From JANQQN01 sp964519665 (GTDB taxonomy: Bacteria > Myxococcota > Kuafuiibacteriia > Kuafuiibacteriales > Kuafuiibacteriaceae): a DNA stretch of 64,000 nt. Position numbers and translations under genes: made by a program. Where the stretch lies: contig CAZFIV010000003.1 of the NCBI GenBank assembly GCA_964519665.1, positions 1 to 64,000 on the forward strand. Reading direction: 5' to 3'. Within the stretch, counting starts at the first letter, position 1. Each line of letters begins with the position of its first letter. Under the pieces are notes generated by a model, which saw nothing but the letters and a program-made list of their open reading frames with translations, was not told the DNA's origin and did not search any database. Below are positions 34,777-44,251 of the stretch, one piece after another.

Positions 34777-37700
34777 ATGAAGGTGAAGAAGGCCGACGGA
34801 TGTTTTCTGGCGACCCTCGGTGCCTTGACCACTGTTGCCCGGGGCGCCGTCGCCCTGGCCGTGTTGCTCGGGCTGATGTCATGTGTGCCCCGCGCCGGAG
34901 ACATCAACCTGGTGCAGCCCGGATACGTTCGGAAGGCCATCTTCCAAGCCGACAGTGAATGGTACTACCGGCGTACGATCGTGAAGTCCGAGACGACCAA
35001 CGCCTACGCGGTGGAGGGCATGGGTGACTGGGCGATCGATAGGGTCAAGTTCGAGATTCAAGAGAACGTCCTGATCGCCTACCGGCCCTACGACAGCATA
35101 CCTGGAACGGGAACCGGGGCGTTCGAAGGCAGCACGGGCACCAAAGGGACGGTCCTTGCCGCTTGGCCGATCGATTCGCACTTCGACATTCAGCGGGGCT
35201 ATGACAGCCTGAGCAACCGGGTCACCAACGTCATCGACGAGAACACCGAAGACCTGCCTTGGTACGATCGCCAGTACATGCGGGTCGATTTTTCGACCAA
35301 TCTCATCGAAGACCAGACCGTCTACGGTGGGAACTCGTCGATCTGGTTTCCGCTTCGATTTATTTCCACCGGCAGCTACTGGACGAACCTCGATACCCGC
35401 CCCACTGACCAATACGCGTCGCGCTTCAGCGACGACTACGTCGAGGTCACCGACCACGTCATGCTAGGGATGGACTATTTCACCTGCGCCGCCTTCGCAG
35501 GATACAACTTCTTTGGGACCGACTTGTGCGGTTTCGGCGAAGCGAAGGTCCGTCACAGCTTTATGCGGGTCGACCAACCGACCGACTACGTTCCGCGTTA
35601 CTACCCCGATTCGGTCATCCGCAAAGACGAAGAGGGTTACACGGTCTTCGACCCGGAGACCGGCGAGGTCGTCCGCGAGAATATCTACAGCCGATTCGGC
35701 GTGTTTCGAATTCAGCTCCCGACCTACGACCGCGGTTATGGCTACACCGAAAGTGGAAGGCTTTGGCGCGCTCGCCTCTTCAATCTATGGCAACGGTTGA
35801 CCGATGATAACGGCAACGTCCTGCCGTACTCTCAGCGGACGCCGAAGCCGATTATCTACTACTTGAACGCCGAGTTTCCGATGCGTTGGAAGCGGGCCGC
35901 CGACGTCACGGCCGAGCAATACAACCGGGTCTACACCTCGATGGTCGCCGACATGATGGGCACGACTGCCGCCGGCCTCGAACAAGCCCACGGCATCTCG
36001 GCGATGTTCGAAATCCGGGTCAACGATTGCAACGAGCAGAACATCATCGACTTTGTCAGCAACGAACCCGACCTGTTTTACGCGGTCGAGCGGGCGGTCT
36101 GCGTCGACGGCGGCGAATGCGGCGCCGAGCTTTCGAATATGGGTGAACACATCGGCGTCGGAAATCTCAAGACGGTCTGTACTTCGCTCGAAGCCGCGAC
36201 CACCGACCCCGAGACCGGCACTCCGCGGTTCACCTGGCAGCGCATTGGCGATGTGCGGAACAACATGCTGGTCTACTTCAACAATCCTCAACAGTCCGGC
36301 TGGGGTGGCTTGGGCACCGCCCACTCCGACTCGCGTACCGGCGAGACCATCTCGGCGACCGCTTACATTCGAGGCTTCTACTACGAGGTCGGCGCCGCGA
36401 CGGTGAACGATTACGTCGAGTTCATCAATGACGAGCAGTCGATCACCGACGCTATCTACGGCCAGCAGATTCGGCAGCACATCGCAACCACGCTCGAGCG
36501 CCGACAGACGGAGGGCTTTCGCACGTCATCACGGGCGCTCGCGGACCGCCTCGACCAGAGAATCTCGACGCTCGGCGTCAGCCGGGAAGACAAGCTCTTC
36601 ACCCTGCCGAACCCTGACCATCTCTTGAACCGAATGAAGCGGGTGAAGGGAACTCGGCTCACCGAACGCCTGGTCAACGACCAAGATATCGCGCTCGCCG
36701 GTTACGGCACCTGGCGCCCCGGTGAAGCGGTCGACGAAGACTTGTTCGACCGCGCCACACCCTGGGGGCGGATCTCCGGAGACAAGACGTTCGGCACCTT
36801 CAGCCATCGGGCCCGGTTGGCCCTCGCGGAATCCGGCTTCTGCTTTCTCGAGGCCGAGTTCGACCCGCACTGGGCCGGCTTGGCCCTCAACCTGCGCGAC
36901 CTCGACCGGGAGCAGCGCTACGAAGAGATCGCCATCCGCCTCTTGTCGCACCTGTTCCTGCACGAGATTGGGCACAACGTGGGGCTGACCCACAACTTCG
37001 AAGGCACCTACGACGCCCTCAACTACGACCCGGCGTTCTGGGACAACGCCTGTGTTGACGGCGTCGACGCCGACTGCGACGACCCGGCCGTCGCGGCTGC
37101 GTACGCCGAAAATCAACGAGCGGCCCAGTTCGAGGAGTACCGCCACTCGACGGTCATGGAGTACATGTCGAACAAAGGACTGTTCGCAGACTTCCTGGGC
37201 AAGTATGACGAAGCAGCGATCCGCTTCGCGTACGCCGAACAGGTAGAAGTCTTTACACATTCCGCGGTTCAGGCGCCGGGCGGCGACGACCTTCGGCAGT
37301 GGCGCTACCTGAACGATTACCGCGCTCTTCCGAATTACCTGTGCGGGGGGCGGTGCTCCTCTTCGCAGGAGGCCCGCTCGGTGTTGAGCTCGCGTCAATG
37401 GGTGACCTTCGACCCGCAAGATCCTCCCGACAACGAAGTGCCGTACCTGTTCTGCGACGACCGCTTCGACAGAATGACCCCGTTCTGCTCGACGTTCGAC
37501 TACGGATCCTCGCTCACCGAGGTGTTCATGAACTACAAGTCGATGTGGCAGGACTACTTTTTCTTCAACAACTTTATCCGCGACCGGCTGACTCCGCTCG
37601 CGTGGGACCCCAATCAGGCCCTCCGGCCTGCCACCTACGTCTTCGACTTCAGTGACGTCGTGTCCCAGTATTTCTACATCATGAGCGTCAACGCACAGGC

Positions 37701-38742
37701 CGACCCGAGCGACCCGTTCGCGCAGTCGTACTTGCGCGACGATATGGCGTCGGTACTCGGTCACACCCTGAACTTCGCGACCGAGGTCATGGCTACGCCG
37801 GAGCCGGGCCGGATGTGCGTGTGGACTTCGAATCCGACCGTCTATCTGCCGTACTACAATCTGTCGAACTGCGATCAGTACGCTCCACTCGAAAGCGACT
37901 ATGCGGTCAGCGTGGGCGCGATACAAACGCCGCTCGGCGACGGGCGGCCGTCCTCGATCTCGTTTACCGAGGACTACGAAGACTGGGACTGGGCCTATGT
38001 GGGCTCGTTCTTCGACAAGACCAACACGCTGCTGCTGCTCGGGTGGACGCAGCCCCGCCTGTTTCGGTTCAACTACGATCTCGACGCCCGAAATTTCTAC
38101 ATCAGCCACTACCGTTTGTTCGAGCCGGAGCTTACCGAGTTCTACAACCGCATCATGACCTCCGATGGCGGTCAGCAATCGGCGGTGGAGCTGGGCTCGT
38201 ATTGGTGTCGGTCGGAAGATGCGCCCGACCTGGCCTACCTCGGCCACTTCGAGCCCCGACGGATGATCGACCTGGAGACCCTCGAGGTGTTCCCAGGCCC
38301 GAGCGAAGACTGTATCCAGCCTGGCTTCCTGTACCCGACGCTGCTGACCGACATTCCCTTCAACGCGATGTTCTATGCTCACGCGCTGTTCTCGTCCGAC
38401 TTCGACGCTCAGCTCGATATGGGTAAAGAGCTCAAGATCTTCGTTCGCGGGGCGGAAGACGACTTTGACGACTGGGCCGGATTGCCCAACTGCGACGTCG
38501 CGGAGCCGAGCGAACACTGCCTCTGCACGATGACTGATACTCTGACTGGCCTCGAGTACCGAGGGCTTCGGCGGGCCAACGTTTCTCAGAGCATTTCCTG
38601 TCGGCTCATCGAGGCTGCTCAGGACGCTCAATTCTCGTACGAGGCTTCCGGCCGCGACCCGTTCAACAAAGATCTCTGGCGCCTTCGGATCGAACAGCTG
38701 GAGTACGCTCGCGACCTCTACCGGGTCTACCATAACCGATGA
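34777..38742 (+). CDS. giant zinc-metalloprotease lipoprotein (Met-zincin, EcxA-like), copy 1
   Basis: About 1321 aa. The ATG at 34777 has GAGGA 8 bases upstream (ATG at 34759 is an alternative). The signal peptide ends LLGLMSC, a lipobox. The catalytic site is HEIGHNVGLTHNFEG at about 729, i.e. HExxHxxGxxH with the HNFEG continuation typical of the DUF4953/EcxA zinc-binding family. A Met-turn candidate STVMEYMS lies about 60 residues later, so the metzincin site looks complete. Large flanking regions of unknown fold contain many Tyr/Trp/Asp (N-terminal 1-450 and C-terminal 850-1320) and several Cys. It overlaps its paralogue downstream by ATGA. Substrate unknown; predation or surface remodelling is possible. 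Confidence 0.85.
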   Translation: MKVKKADGCFLATLGALTTVARGAVALAVLLGLMSCVPRAGDINLVQPGYVRKAIFQADSEWYYRRTIVKSETTNAYAVEGMGDWAIDRVKFEIQENVLIAYRPYDSIPGTGTGAFEGSTGTKGTVLAAWPIDSHFDIQRGYDSLSNRVTNVIDENTEDLPWYDRQYMRVDFSTNLIEDQTVYGGNSSIWFPLRFISTGSYWTNLDTRPTDQYASRFSDDYVEVTDHVMLGMDYFTCAAFAGYNFFGTDLCGFGEAKVRHSFMRVDQPTDYVPRYYPDSVIRKDEEGYTVFDPETGEVVRENIYSRFGVFRIQLPTYDRGYGYTESGRLWRARLFNLWQRLTDDNGNVLPYSQRTPKPIIYYLNAEFPMRWKRAADVTAEQYNRVYTSMVADMMGTTAAGLEQAHGISAMFEIRVNDCNEQNIIDFVSNEPDLFYAVERAVCVDGGECGAELSNMGEHIGVGNLKTVCTSLEAATTDPETGTPRFTWQRIGDVRNNMLVYFNNPQQSGWGGLGTAHSDSRTGETISATAYIRGFYYEVGAATVNDYVEFINDEQSITDAIYGQQIRQHIATTLERRQTEGFRTSSRALADRLDQRISTLGVSREDKLFTLPNPDHLLNRMKRVKGTRLTERLVNDQDIALAGYGTWRPGEAVDEDLFDRATPWGRISGDKTFGTFSHRARLALAESGFCFLEAEFDPHWAGLALNLRDLDREQRYEEIAIRLLSHLFLHEIGHNVGLTHNFEGTYDALNYDPAFWDNACVDGVDADCDDPAVAAAYAENQRAAQFEEYRHSTVMEYMSNKGLFADFLGKYDEAAIRFAYAEQVEVFTHSAVQAPGGDDLRQWRYLNDYRALPNYLCGGRCSSSQEARSVLSSRQWVTFDPQDPPDNEVPYLFCDDRFDRMTPFCSTFDYGSSLTEVFMNYKSMWQDYFFFNNFIRDRLTPLAWDPNQALRPATYVFDFSDVVSQYFYIMSVNAQADPSDPFAQSYLRDDMASVLGHTLNFATEVMATPEPGRMCVWTSNPTVYLPYYNLSNCDQYAPLESDYAVSVGAIQTPLGDGRPSSISFTEDYEDWDWAYVGSFFDKTNTLLLLGWTQPRLFRFNYDLDARNFYISHYRLFEPELTEFYNRIMTSDGGQQSAVELGSYWCRSEDAPDLAYLGHFEPRRMIDLETLEVFPGPSEDCIQPGFLYPTLLTDIPFNAMFYAHALFSSDFDAQLDMGKELKIFVRGAEDDFDDWAGLPNCDVAEPSEHCLCTMTDTLTGLEYRGLRRANVSQSISCRLIEAAQDAQFSYEASGRDPFNKDLWRLRIEQLEYARDLYRVYHNR

Positions 38743-38759
38743 GCGCGCAGGTGAGAGAA

Positions 38760-41700
38760 ATGGACAAACCTAAGTTTCTCGCTTTCAGCACCGGGGTGCT
38801 GGTGGCCGCGATGGCCAGCTGCGCCCCAGAGGTGAACAGCATCGACCGCACCCAGCCGAACGCGCTTTCGAAGACGATGTTCTCAGGCCTGTGGTATCAC
38901 CGGGCCACGGTCGTCGAGGCCGACCCGGATGCGTCGATCGTCGAGGGCATCGTCTCCAACCTGGAGAAAATTCGATGGGAGATCACTGAAGACCTCCTGA
39001 TCGCTTACCGCTCATACGAGTTCGTGCCCTACGCAGAGGGGCTGACCGATGAGGGGCGCGACTTCTTCGGTTCGCCGGTGGCCGCCTTTCCGATCGAGAG
39101 CCACTTCGACATTCAGCGGGAGTACAATCGAACGACCGGTGTTGAGACCAACGTCATCTCCGAGAACACCACCGACCGTCCCTGGAATGAGCGCCAGTAC
39201 ATTCGAGTCGACTGGTCGGAGAATCTGGTGGGTCAGAGTACCGAGTTCGCGATCGGTTTCAGTAACTATCCATCGGGCACACTGAGTGGTGAGGCAGCGG
39301 TCAAGTACTACGTGCAGGGTCAGGAAGAGACGAGCCCCGATCGCCCGGTGTTTACGGAAGACTATTTCGACATCACCAATGTCTACAACATCGAGCCGTC
39401 GACCTATTTTTGCCTGCTTCTTCAGCTCTACCAAGGCGTTGATCGCTGCGGCGCGGCCAACGCAAAGGTCCGCCTGGCTTTCCGCCGCGTCGACCCGCAG
39501 GACGACTACGAGTCGCTATACTATCCCGATGTCTTCGAGCTCACAGACGACGCGGGCAACGCCATCCTTCTCGACTTGAGCGGACGGCCTTGCAGCGACG
39601 CCCACGACCCGCGGGAGTGTACGGTTCAGACCTGGGACTACGACGCCGCATATGGTAACTTCAGGACGCTTCGAGTCGCCTTCGACCGGGAGCGCTTTTT
39701 GACCCGCAGTGGCCGCATCTATCTGGTCGGTCGATTCGATATCTGGCAGGACTCGTTCGCTGTCGACGGCTCGCTCATTCCCTATGAGCAGCGGCAGCCG
39801 AAGCCGGTCGTCTTCTACGCCAACACGACATTCCCTCGACATCTTCTGGAGGCGAACCAGGCGATGGAAGACTCGTGGTCGAAGCCATTCGACGAGACGG
39901 TCGCGCTGCTCAAGTACCATCGCAACGATCTCGAAAGCGGCGCGGGCGTGCGACCGGCCCAATTGGCTGAGAGCGTGGCGCAGGTTCGGCAGGAGGCTGG
40001 CGGGGGTATGTTTCAGCTGCGAGAGAACGACTGCAATCCCGAGAATATCGTCGCTTACGCGGAGCTGAACGATCTGACCGAAGTCGTCGATCGGGTCGCC
40101 GGTTCTACGACGAGGGTGGCCAAGGGCAACGTGGATAGCGTCTGCGCCGCTGTCCAGTTTGCGGAGCTGCAGCAAGGAAAGACGCTCGACCCGAAGGTCG
40201 CACAGCGCGATGGGGTGCCGCTCGCGTTCACCTGGCAGCGCCTTGGCGATCTCCGCTACAACTTCAGCAACTACGTCGAGGAAGAGGTGCCGGGTCCGCT
40301 GGGCGTCGCCCAGTTCGCTCAAGACCCGGAAACGGGCGAATACGTCGGGGGCAACATCGCCAATTTCTTCGGCAACGGGGGCGATCGCCTGGCTCAGCAA
40401 GAGGTCGACGTCCTGCAGTGGCTCAATGGCGACCTCGACGAAGAAGCGCTCTTCCGAGGTGATCTGACTCGTAGTGAAATCGTTTCCCGGCGCGCGGTCC
40501 GAGACAACACGATTCATTCGGGCGCCAAGCAGTTTCTCATGGCGCACGAAGGCCGTTTGCTCGAGCAGAGCGGGGGGCGGCTCTTCGAAGAGACGACCCC
40601 GGGCACCGAAGAGGCGCGCTTTGCCGACATGTGGCGGGGCACCGACATCGAGCGCGACTTTCTTGTCGACGATGAGATGTTGCGGGGCTTCGCAGGCCCG
40701 CAAATGTTCCAGCCGTTCGGTAACCTGGCTCCGCCGTCAGGAACTGGTCTTCCCGATCTCGACGCTGGCGAGGTCTCCGACAGTGCCCTCGCCGCGGCTT
40801 CAGTCGTCAACTGGGGGGCAACGCCGCAGAGCAATGAGTTCATGCGGGTGGTTCGCGAGCTCGGCCAAAATGGCGTCGATATGGTCGACTTCTTCGATCC
40901 GGACTCGTCGGGGTTGGCGGAGTACGTGAAGGGCTGGGAGCGGCAACGGATCTTCGACTACGTGCAGACGAACATCTACACCCGCATCCAGGCGCACGAG
41001 ATCGGCCATACGCTCGGCCTCCGCCACAACTTCGAGGGTTCGATGGATCCGGTTAACTACCGGCCGGGTTTCTGGTGGGAGTGTCCCGAGGGTGAGGACG
41101 ACTGTGATGAGAGCACGGCGCTTCAGCGCTGGGCTTCACCGCCGACCGAGCAGAATCGCACCCGGGGCAACGAGTACAAGTACGCGTCGGTGATGGATTA
41201 CAGCTTTCCGCTGTGGGTGTGGGATGGCATCGGGACGTACGATGAGGGGGCCATCCGCTTCCAGTACGGACAGATTCAGGAAGTCTGGGATAATCAGCGG
41301 GTTTCTATCCCCGATCCTCGAAAATACAAGAGCTTCGCCCGTCGGTGTGGCCACAACAATGATTTTTACGGACTGCCCCAGCTCCTGGATTTCCTGGGGC
41401 CCGAGAACTTGCCCCGCATCTTGTCGCAGAGCCCACTCGATCAATCCGCGTGCGCTGGGGATTATGACGGGAACGACGCCTGCGACTCCGCGGTTGATGC
41501 GCTCTTCCGCGACTACGTCGATAGGATGGAGTCGTATGCCGACGGTCAAGGCTTCATTTCGGACTGTCCGGTGTTCTTCACCGGGGCGATCAGCGAGCTC
41601 AATATCCTACATCGGCAGATCAAGAACCTCGAGCCGCGAGCCGAGAACATCTACGAAGCTCGGAAGTTTGTTTCGACCGGCTTCCTGATCAACCAGCGGA

Positions 41701-43196
41701 AGGACGTCTTGGCCAACCCGCCCGAGTACGACAATCCCGCGACCACGACCATCGACGAGTCCGACGACAACGTTGATTCGGACGGTGATGGTGTAACGGA
41801 CGACAAGGGGTTCGACTGGTCACAGTACCAATATCCGGTCAAGCACGCCTACTGTTCGGATTTCTACGCCGGCCGCTCGGTGCCGTCGTGCCAACCGTGG
41901 GACGCGGGTTGGGATTTCGAAGAAGCCGTCCAGCACCAGATCACCCAGTTCGACCGAGAATACATCTTCACCCACTTCCGTCGGGACCGGCTGGGCGAAA
42001 CGTTCGGCAACCCCCGTACCTATATCGCACGACTGCAGGCGCGGCGTCTTTTCCACATGACGAACGTGTTCCGGTACTACCTCTACACCCGGAGCTCGGC
42101 GTTCCAGGCCGATCTGTACGAAGACTGGGCCGAGGCGGCGTACCGCGGCGTCAACTTCCTGGACCGGGTGCTGCAAGCTCCGGAACCGGGGCGGTACTGC
42201 CTGGACGTGGCCGACGATATTTATCGACCGTACCCCGGGTTTGGCGAATGCAACCGGCCCCTCGATGTGCCCTTAGGGTACGGCGGTGGGTATTATCTCC
42301 AAAGCTTTTGGAGTGACGACTACAACTACGAGACGAACGTCATCGGCTTCTACTACGACAAGTTGGCCGTCATTCAGCAGCTGACCACGTCATCGGGATT
42401 CTTCGCCCGAGATTTCAGCGACCTGTTCGACCGCCGCGCGTTTTCGCTCGGTTACCTGCGGGTGTATCTCGACCCCATGATGCAGCGATTTGCGTCGCTC
42501 ATCGAAGGGGACCATACGGGGTATCGCTCGCACGTGGTGACCGACCCCGAAACCCAGGAGCGCTACGTCCGGTATATGCCCCTGTTCGATGAAGAGCTGG
42601 AAGACGGTTCATCGGTTCGGTCCTGGCTAACTCAATATCCAGAGATCGAGCCGTCGTGGAGCTGGACACTCCAGTACATGTCGCTGGCCTACAGCCTCGG
42701 CAACTGGTCTTCGGTCAACGACTACGCACCGGAGATGTATCGTTTCACCAAGATATCGATCCCGGGCACCCCTGAGGATGTGGAATATCCTGAGGATATG
42801 ACGGTGATCGAATTCACCGACCCTGAGACGTTCATTACATATCGGGCTCCGGTCATCGAACCGCTCACCGAAGGTGGTCTCGTACAGGAGTTCCCGACCT
42901 ACTTTGGTGACCGCTGGCACCGGGATCGGAATCCGCCGCGATTCCGGTACTGGGGCATCGGCGCCAACATCCTCCGGGAAGCGAACCGCTTCCTGGTCGA
43001 GGAGTACAATCCGGCCAAAGAGGGGTGTGAACAGGGCGTCGGCGTGGGCCCTCTGGCGGAAGGTAACCGCTGGTTGACCGCCGACGAAGCGTGCACTGCC
43101 TTCAGCCTAGCCCGCTCGGGCATGAACGAACGCACCGGGTTTATCGACCAAGTTCGTAAGTTCAATCGGGTGGCCGAAGTGCCCAATCCGCAGTAG
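38760..43196 (+). CDS. giant zinc-metalloprotease lipoprotein (Met-zincin, EcxA-like), copy 2
   Basis: About 1478 aa from the ATG at 38760 with AGGTGAG upstream; the alternative ATG at 38739 overlaps the previous stop. Lipobox MASC (Cys21). The zinc site HEIGHTLGLRHNFEG is at about 746, with a Met-turn SVMDYS later, matching copy 1. The N-terminal regions of the two copies are alike (VNSIDRTQPNALSKTMF versus the INLVQPGYVRKAIF segment of copy 1, and both have ESHFDIQR/DSHFDIQR). Copy 2 carries an extra Asp-rich calcium loop DSDGDGVTDD at about 1006. The pair arose by duplication and is co-transcribed, so both may be needed or may have different substrates. Confidence 0.85.
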   Translation: MDKPKFLAFSTGVLVAAMASCAPEVNSIDRTQPNALSKTMFSGLWYHRATVVEADPDASIVEGIVSNLEKIRWEITEDLLIAYRSYEFVPYAEGLTDEGRDFFGSPVAAFPIESHFDIQREYNRTTGVETNVISENTTDRPWNERQYIRVDWSENLVGQSTEFAIGFSNYPSGTLSGEAAVKYYVQGQEETSPDRPVFTEDYFDITNVYNIEPSTYFCLLLQLYQGVDRCGAANAKVRLAFRRVDPQDDYESLYYPDVFELTDDAGNAILLDLSGRPCSDAHDPRECTVQTWDYDAAYGNFRTLRVAFDRERFLTRSGRIYLVGRFDIWQDSFAVDGSLIPYEQRQPKPVVFYANTTFPRHLLEANQAMEDSWSKPFDETVALLKYHRNDLESGAGVRPAQLAESVAQVRQEAGGGMFQLRENDCNPENIVAYAELNDLTEVVDRVAGSTTRVAKGNVDSVCAAVQFAELQQGKTLDPKVAQRDGVPLAFTWQRLGDLRYNFSNYVEEEVPGPLGVAQFAQDPETGEYVGGNIANFFGNGGDRLAQQEVDVLQWLNGDLDEEALFRGDLTRSEIVSRRAVRDNTIHSGAKQFLMAHEGRLLEQSGGRLFEETTPGTEEARFADMWRGTDIERDFLVDDEMLRGFAGPQMFQPFGNLAPPSGTGLPDLDAGEVSDSALAAASVVNWGATPQSNEFMRVVRELGQNGVDMVDFFDPDSSGLAEYVKGWERQRIFDYVQTNIYTRIQAHEIGHTLGLRHNFEGSMDPVNYRPGFWWECPEGEDDCDESTALQRWASPPTEQNRTRGNEYKYASVMDYSFPLWVWDGIGTYDEGAIRFQYGQIQEVWDNQRVSIPDPRKYKSFARRCGHNNDFYGLPQLLDFLGPENLPRILSQSPLDQSACAGDYDGNDACDSAVDALFRDYVDRMESYADGQGFISDCPVFFTGAISELNILHRQIKNLEPRAENIYEARKFVSTGFLINQRKDVLANPPEYDNPATTTIDESDDNVDSDGDGVTDDKGFDWSQYQYPVKHAYCSDFYAGRSVPSCQPWDAGWDFEEAVQHQITQFDREYIFTHFRRDRLGETFGNPRTYIARLQARRLFHMTNVFRYYLYTRSSAFQADLYEDWAEAAYRGVNFLDRVLQAPEPGRYCLDVADDIYRPYPGFGECNRPLDVPLGYGGGYYLQSFWSDDYNYETNVIGFYYDKLAVIQQLTTSSGFFARDFSDLFDRRAFSLGYLRVYLDPMMQRFASLIEGDHTGYRSHVVTDPETQERYVRYMPLFDEELEDGSSVRSWLTQYPEIEPSWSWTLQYMSLAYSLGNWSSVNDYAPEMYRFTKISIPGTPEDVEYPEDMTVIEFTDPETFITYRAPVIEPLTEGGLVQEFPTYFGDRWHRDRNPPRFRYWGIGANILREANRFLVEEYNPAKEGCEQGVGVGPLAEGNRWLTADEACTAFSLARSGMNERTGFIDQVRKFNRVAEVPNPQ

Positions 43197-43249
43197 AGCC
43201 CACAGAAGAACCCGCGTAGACCCTGCGTGGAACTCGCCGTAGTGCGAAA

Positions 43250-44251
43250 TTGCTCCGACCGGAGGCGGGGCTCGATCTTCTATCCGTGTTGAGTCCCCGA
43301 GAATGCCTAGCCCGAGCCGTGCAGCGGCGCCTATCCACGTCGGCTCCGGTCGCCCCGCTCGATGCCTTTCGATGGGTCAACGGCACCGGTGACGGGGCGC
43401 CCCCGGGTCTGGTGCTCGACCGGTATGGAGACACCTTGATCTTATCGGTGCGACCCGAGGTACCGCCCCCGGTCATCGACGCCTGGCTCGCCGCGTGCGT
43501 CGAGCACCTGATGCCGATGGGCATCGTTCATAAGACAGTGACTCGCCAGGCTTCCGATCGTCAGAGCCGGGTCGTCTACGGACGGGTGCCCGCCGGTCCG
43601 GTTCGAGTGCGGGAAGGCGACGCGACCTTCGAATGCTTGATGAATGATGGGCTTCAGACCGGCCTGTTCTTGGACCACCGCGATACCCGTCTGCTGATTC
43701 GAAAGTGGTCAAAGGATATCGAGGTTCTCAATCTGTTCGCGTACACTGGGGCATTTTCCGTTCATGCCGCCCTGGCGGGGGCTTCGCGGGTCACCAGTGT
43801 GGACTCCGCTCGTCGGGCCTTGAGATGGGGTCGAGACAACATGCGCGCCACTGGCCTCGATCCGGACCGGCACCGATGGTTTCCGGACGACGTCGTGGCG
43901 CACCTGCGGAGGGGGCCGATCGGGCAATACGGCTTGGTGGTGCTCGATCCGCCGGTGCTCGGCCGGGCCGGTGGCAAGACATTCAGCCTCGACCAGCAGA
44001 TCGATGCCCTGTTGGAGGGAGCGATCCGGAAGCTCGCGGTCGATGGCGTCTTGGTCTTTTCGACCCACGCTCGACGCTGGTCGGTCGAGGCGTTGCGACC
44101 GAGGGTCGAGTCCGCCGCGCTCGCTGCGGGGCGGCGCGTCGAGTGGCGAGCCGAGCTCGGATTGCCTGACTGGGACCACCCGACGGGTGATGAATCGCAA
44201 GGACAGGATCGCGGAGACTATCTGAAGACGCTTGTGCTCCAGTTTGGATGA
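43250..44251 (+). CDS. class I rRNA-type methyltransferase (RlmI/RlmK-like) with PUA-like N-terminus
   Basis: A 333-aa SAM-dependent methyltransferase. The N-terminal part (about 1-80) resembles a PUA/RNA-binding domain with APPGLVLDRYGDTLIL. The catalytic domain has the motif LFLDHRDTRLLIR, the SAM-binding loop VLNLFAYTGAFSVHAALAGA and the catalytic VLDPPVLGRAG (the NPP-like loop), followed by LVFSTHARR. This arrangement is that of RlmI-type 23S rRNA m5C methyltransferases, although the end of the motif IV loop differs. The start is uncertain: there is no ATG, and TTG at 43250 is the best candidate, 53 bases after the protease operon. The TPR gene follows directly. Confidence 0.85.
   Translation: MLRPEAGLDLLSVLSPRECLARAVQRRLSTSAPVAPLDAFRWVNGTGDGAPPGLVLDRYGDTLILSVRPEVPPPVIDAWLAACVEHLMPMGIVHKTVTRQASDRQSRVVYGRVPAGPVRVREGDATFECLMNDGLQTGLFLDHRDTRLLIRKWSKDIEVLNLFAYTGAFSVHAALAGASRVTSVDSARRALRWGRDNMRATGLDPDRHRWFPDDVVAHLRRGPIGQYGLVVLDPPVLGRAGGKTFSLDQQIDALLEGAIRKLAVDGVLVFSTHARRWSVEALRPRVESAALAAGRRVEWRAELGLPDWDHPTGDESQGQDRGDYLKTLVLQFG

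Noticed and set aside
36529..38733. 734-codon leftward frame inside the first metalloprotease gene
   Set aside because: It is antisense to a protein with a clear zinc site and has no domain of its own, so it is a GC-rich shadow frame.
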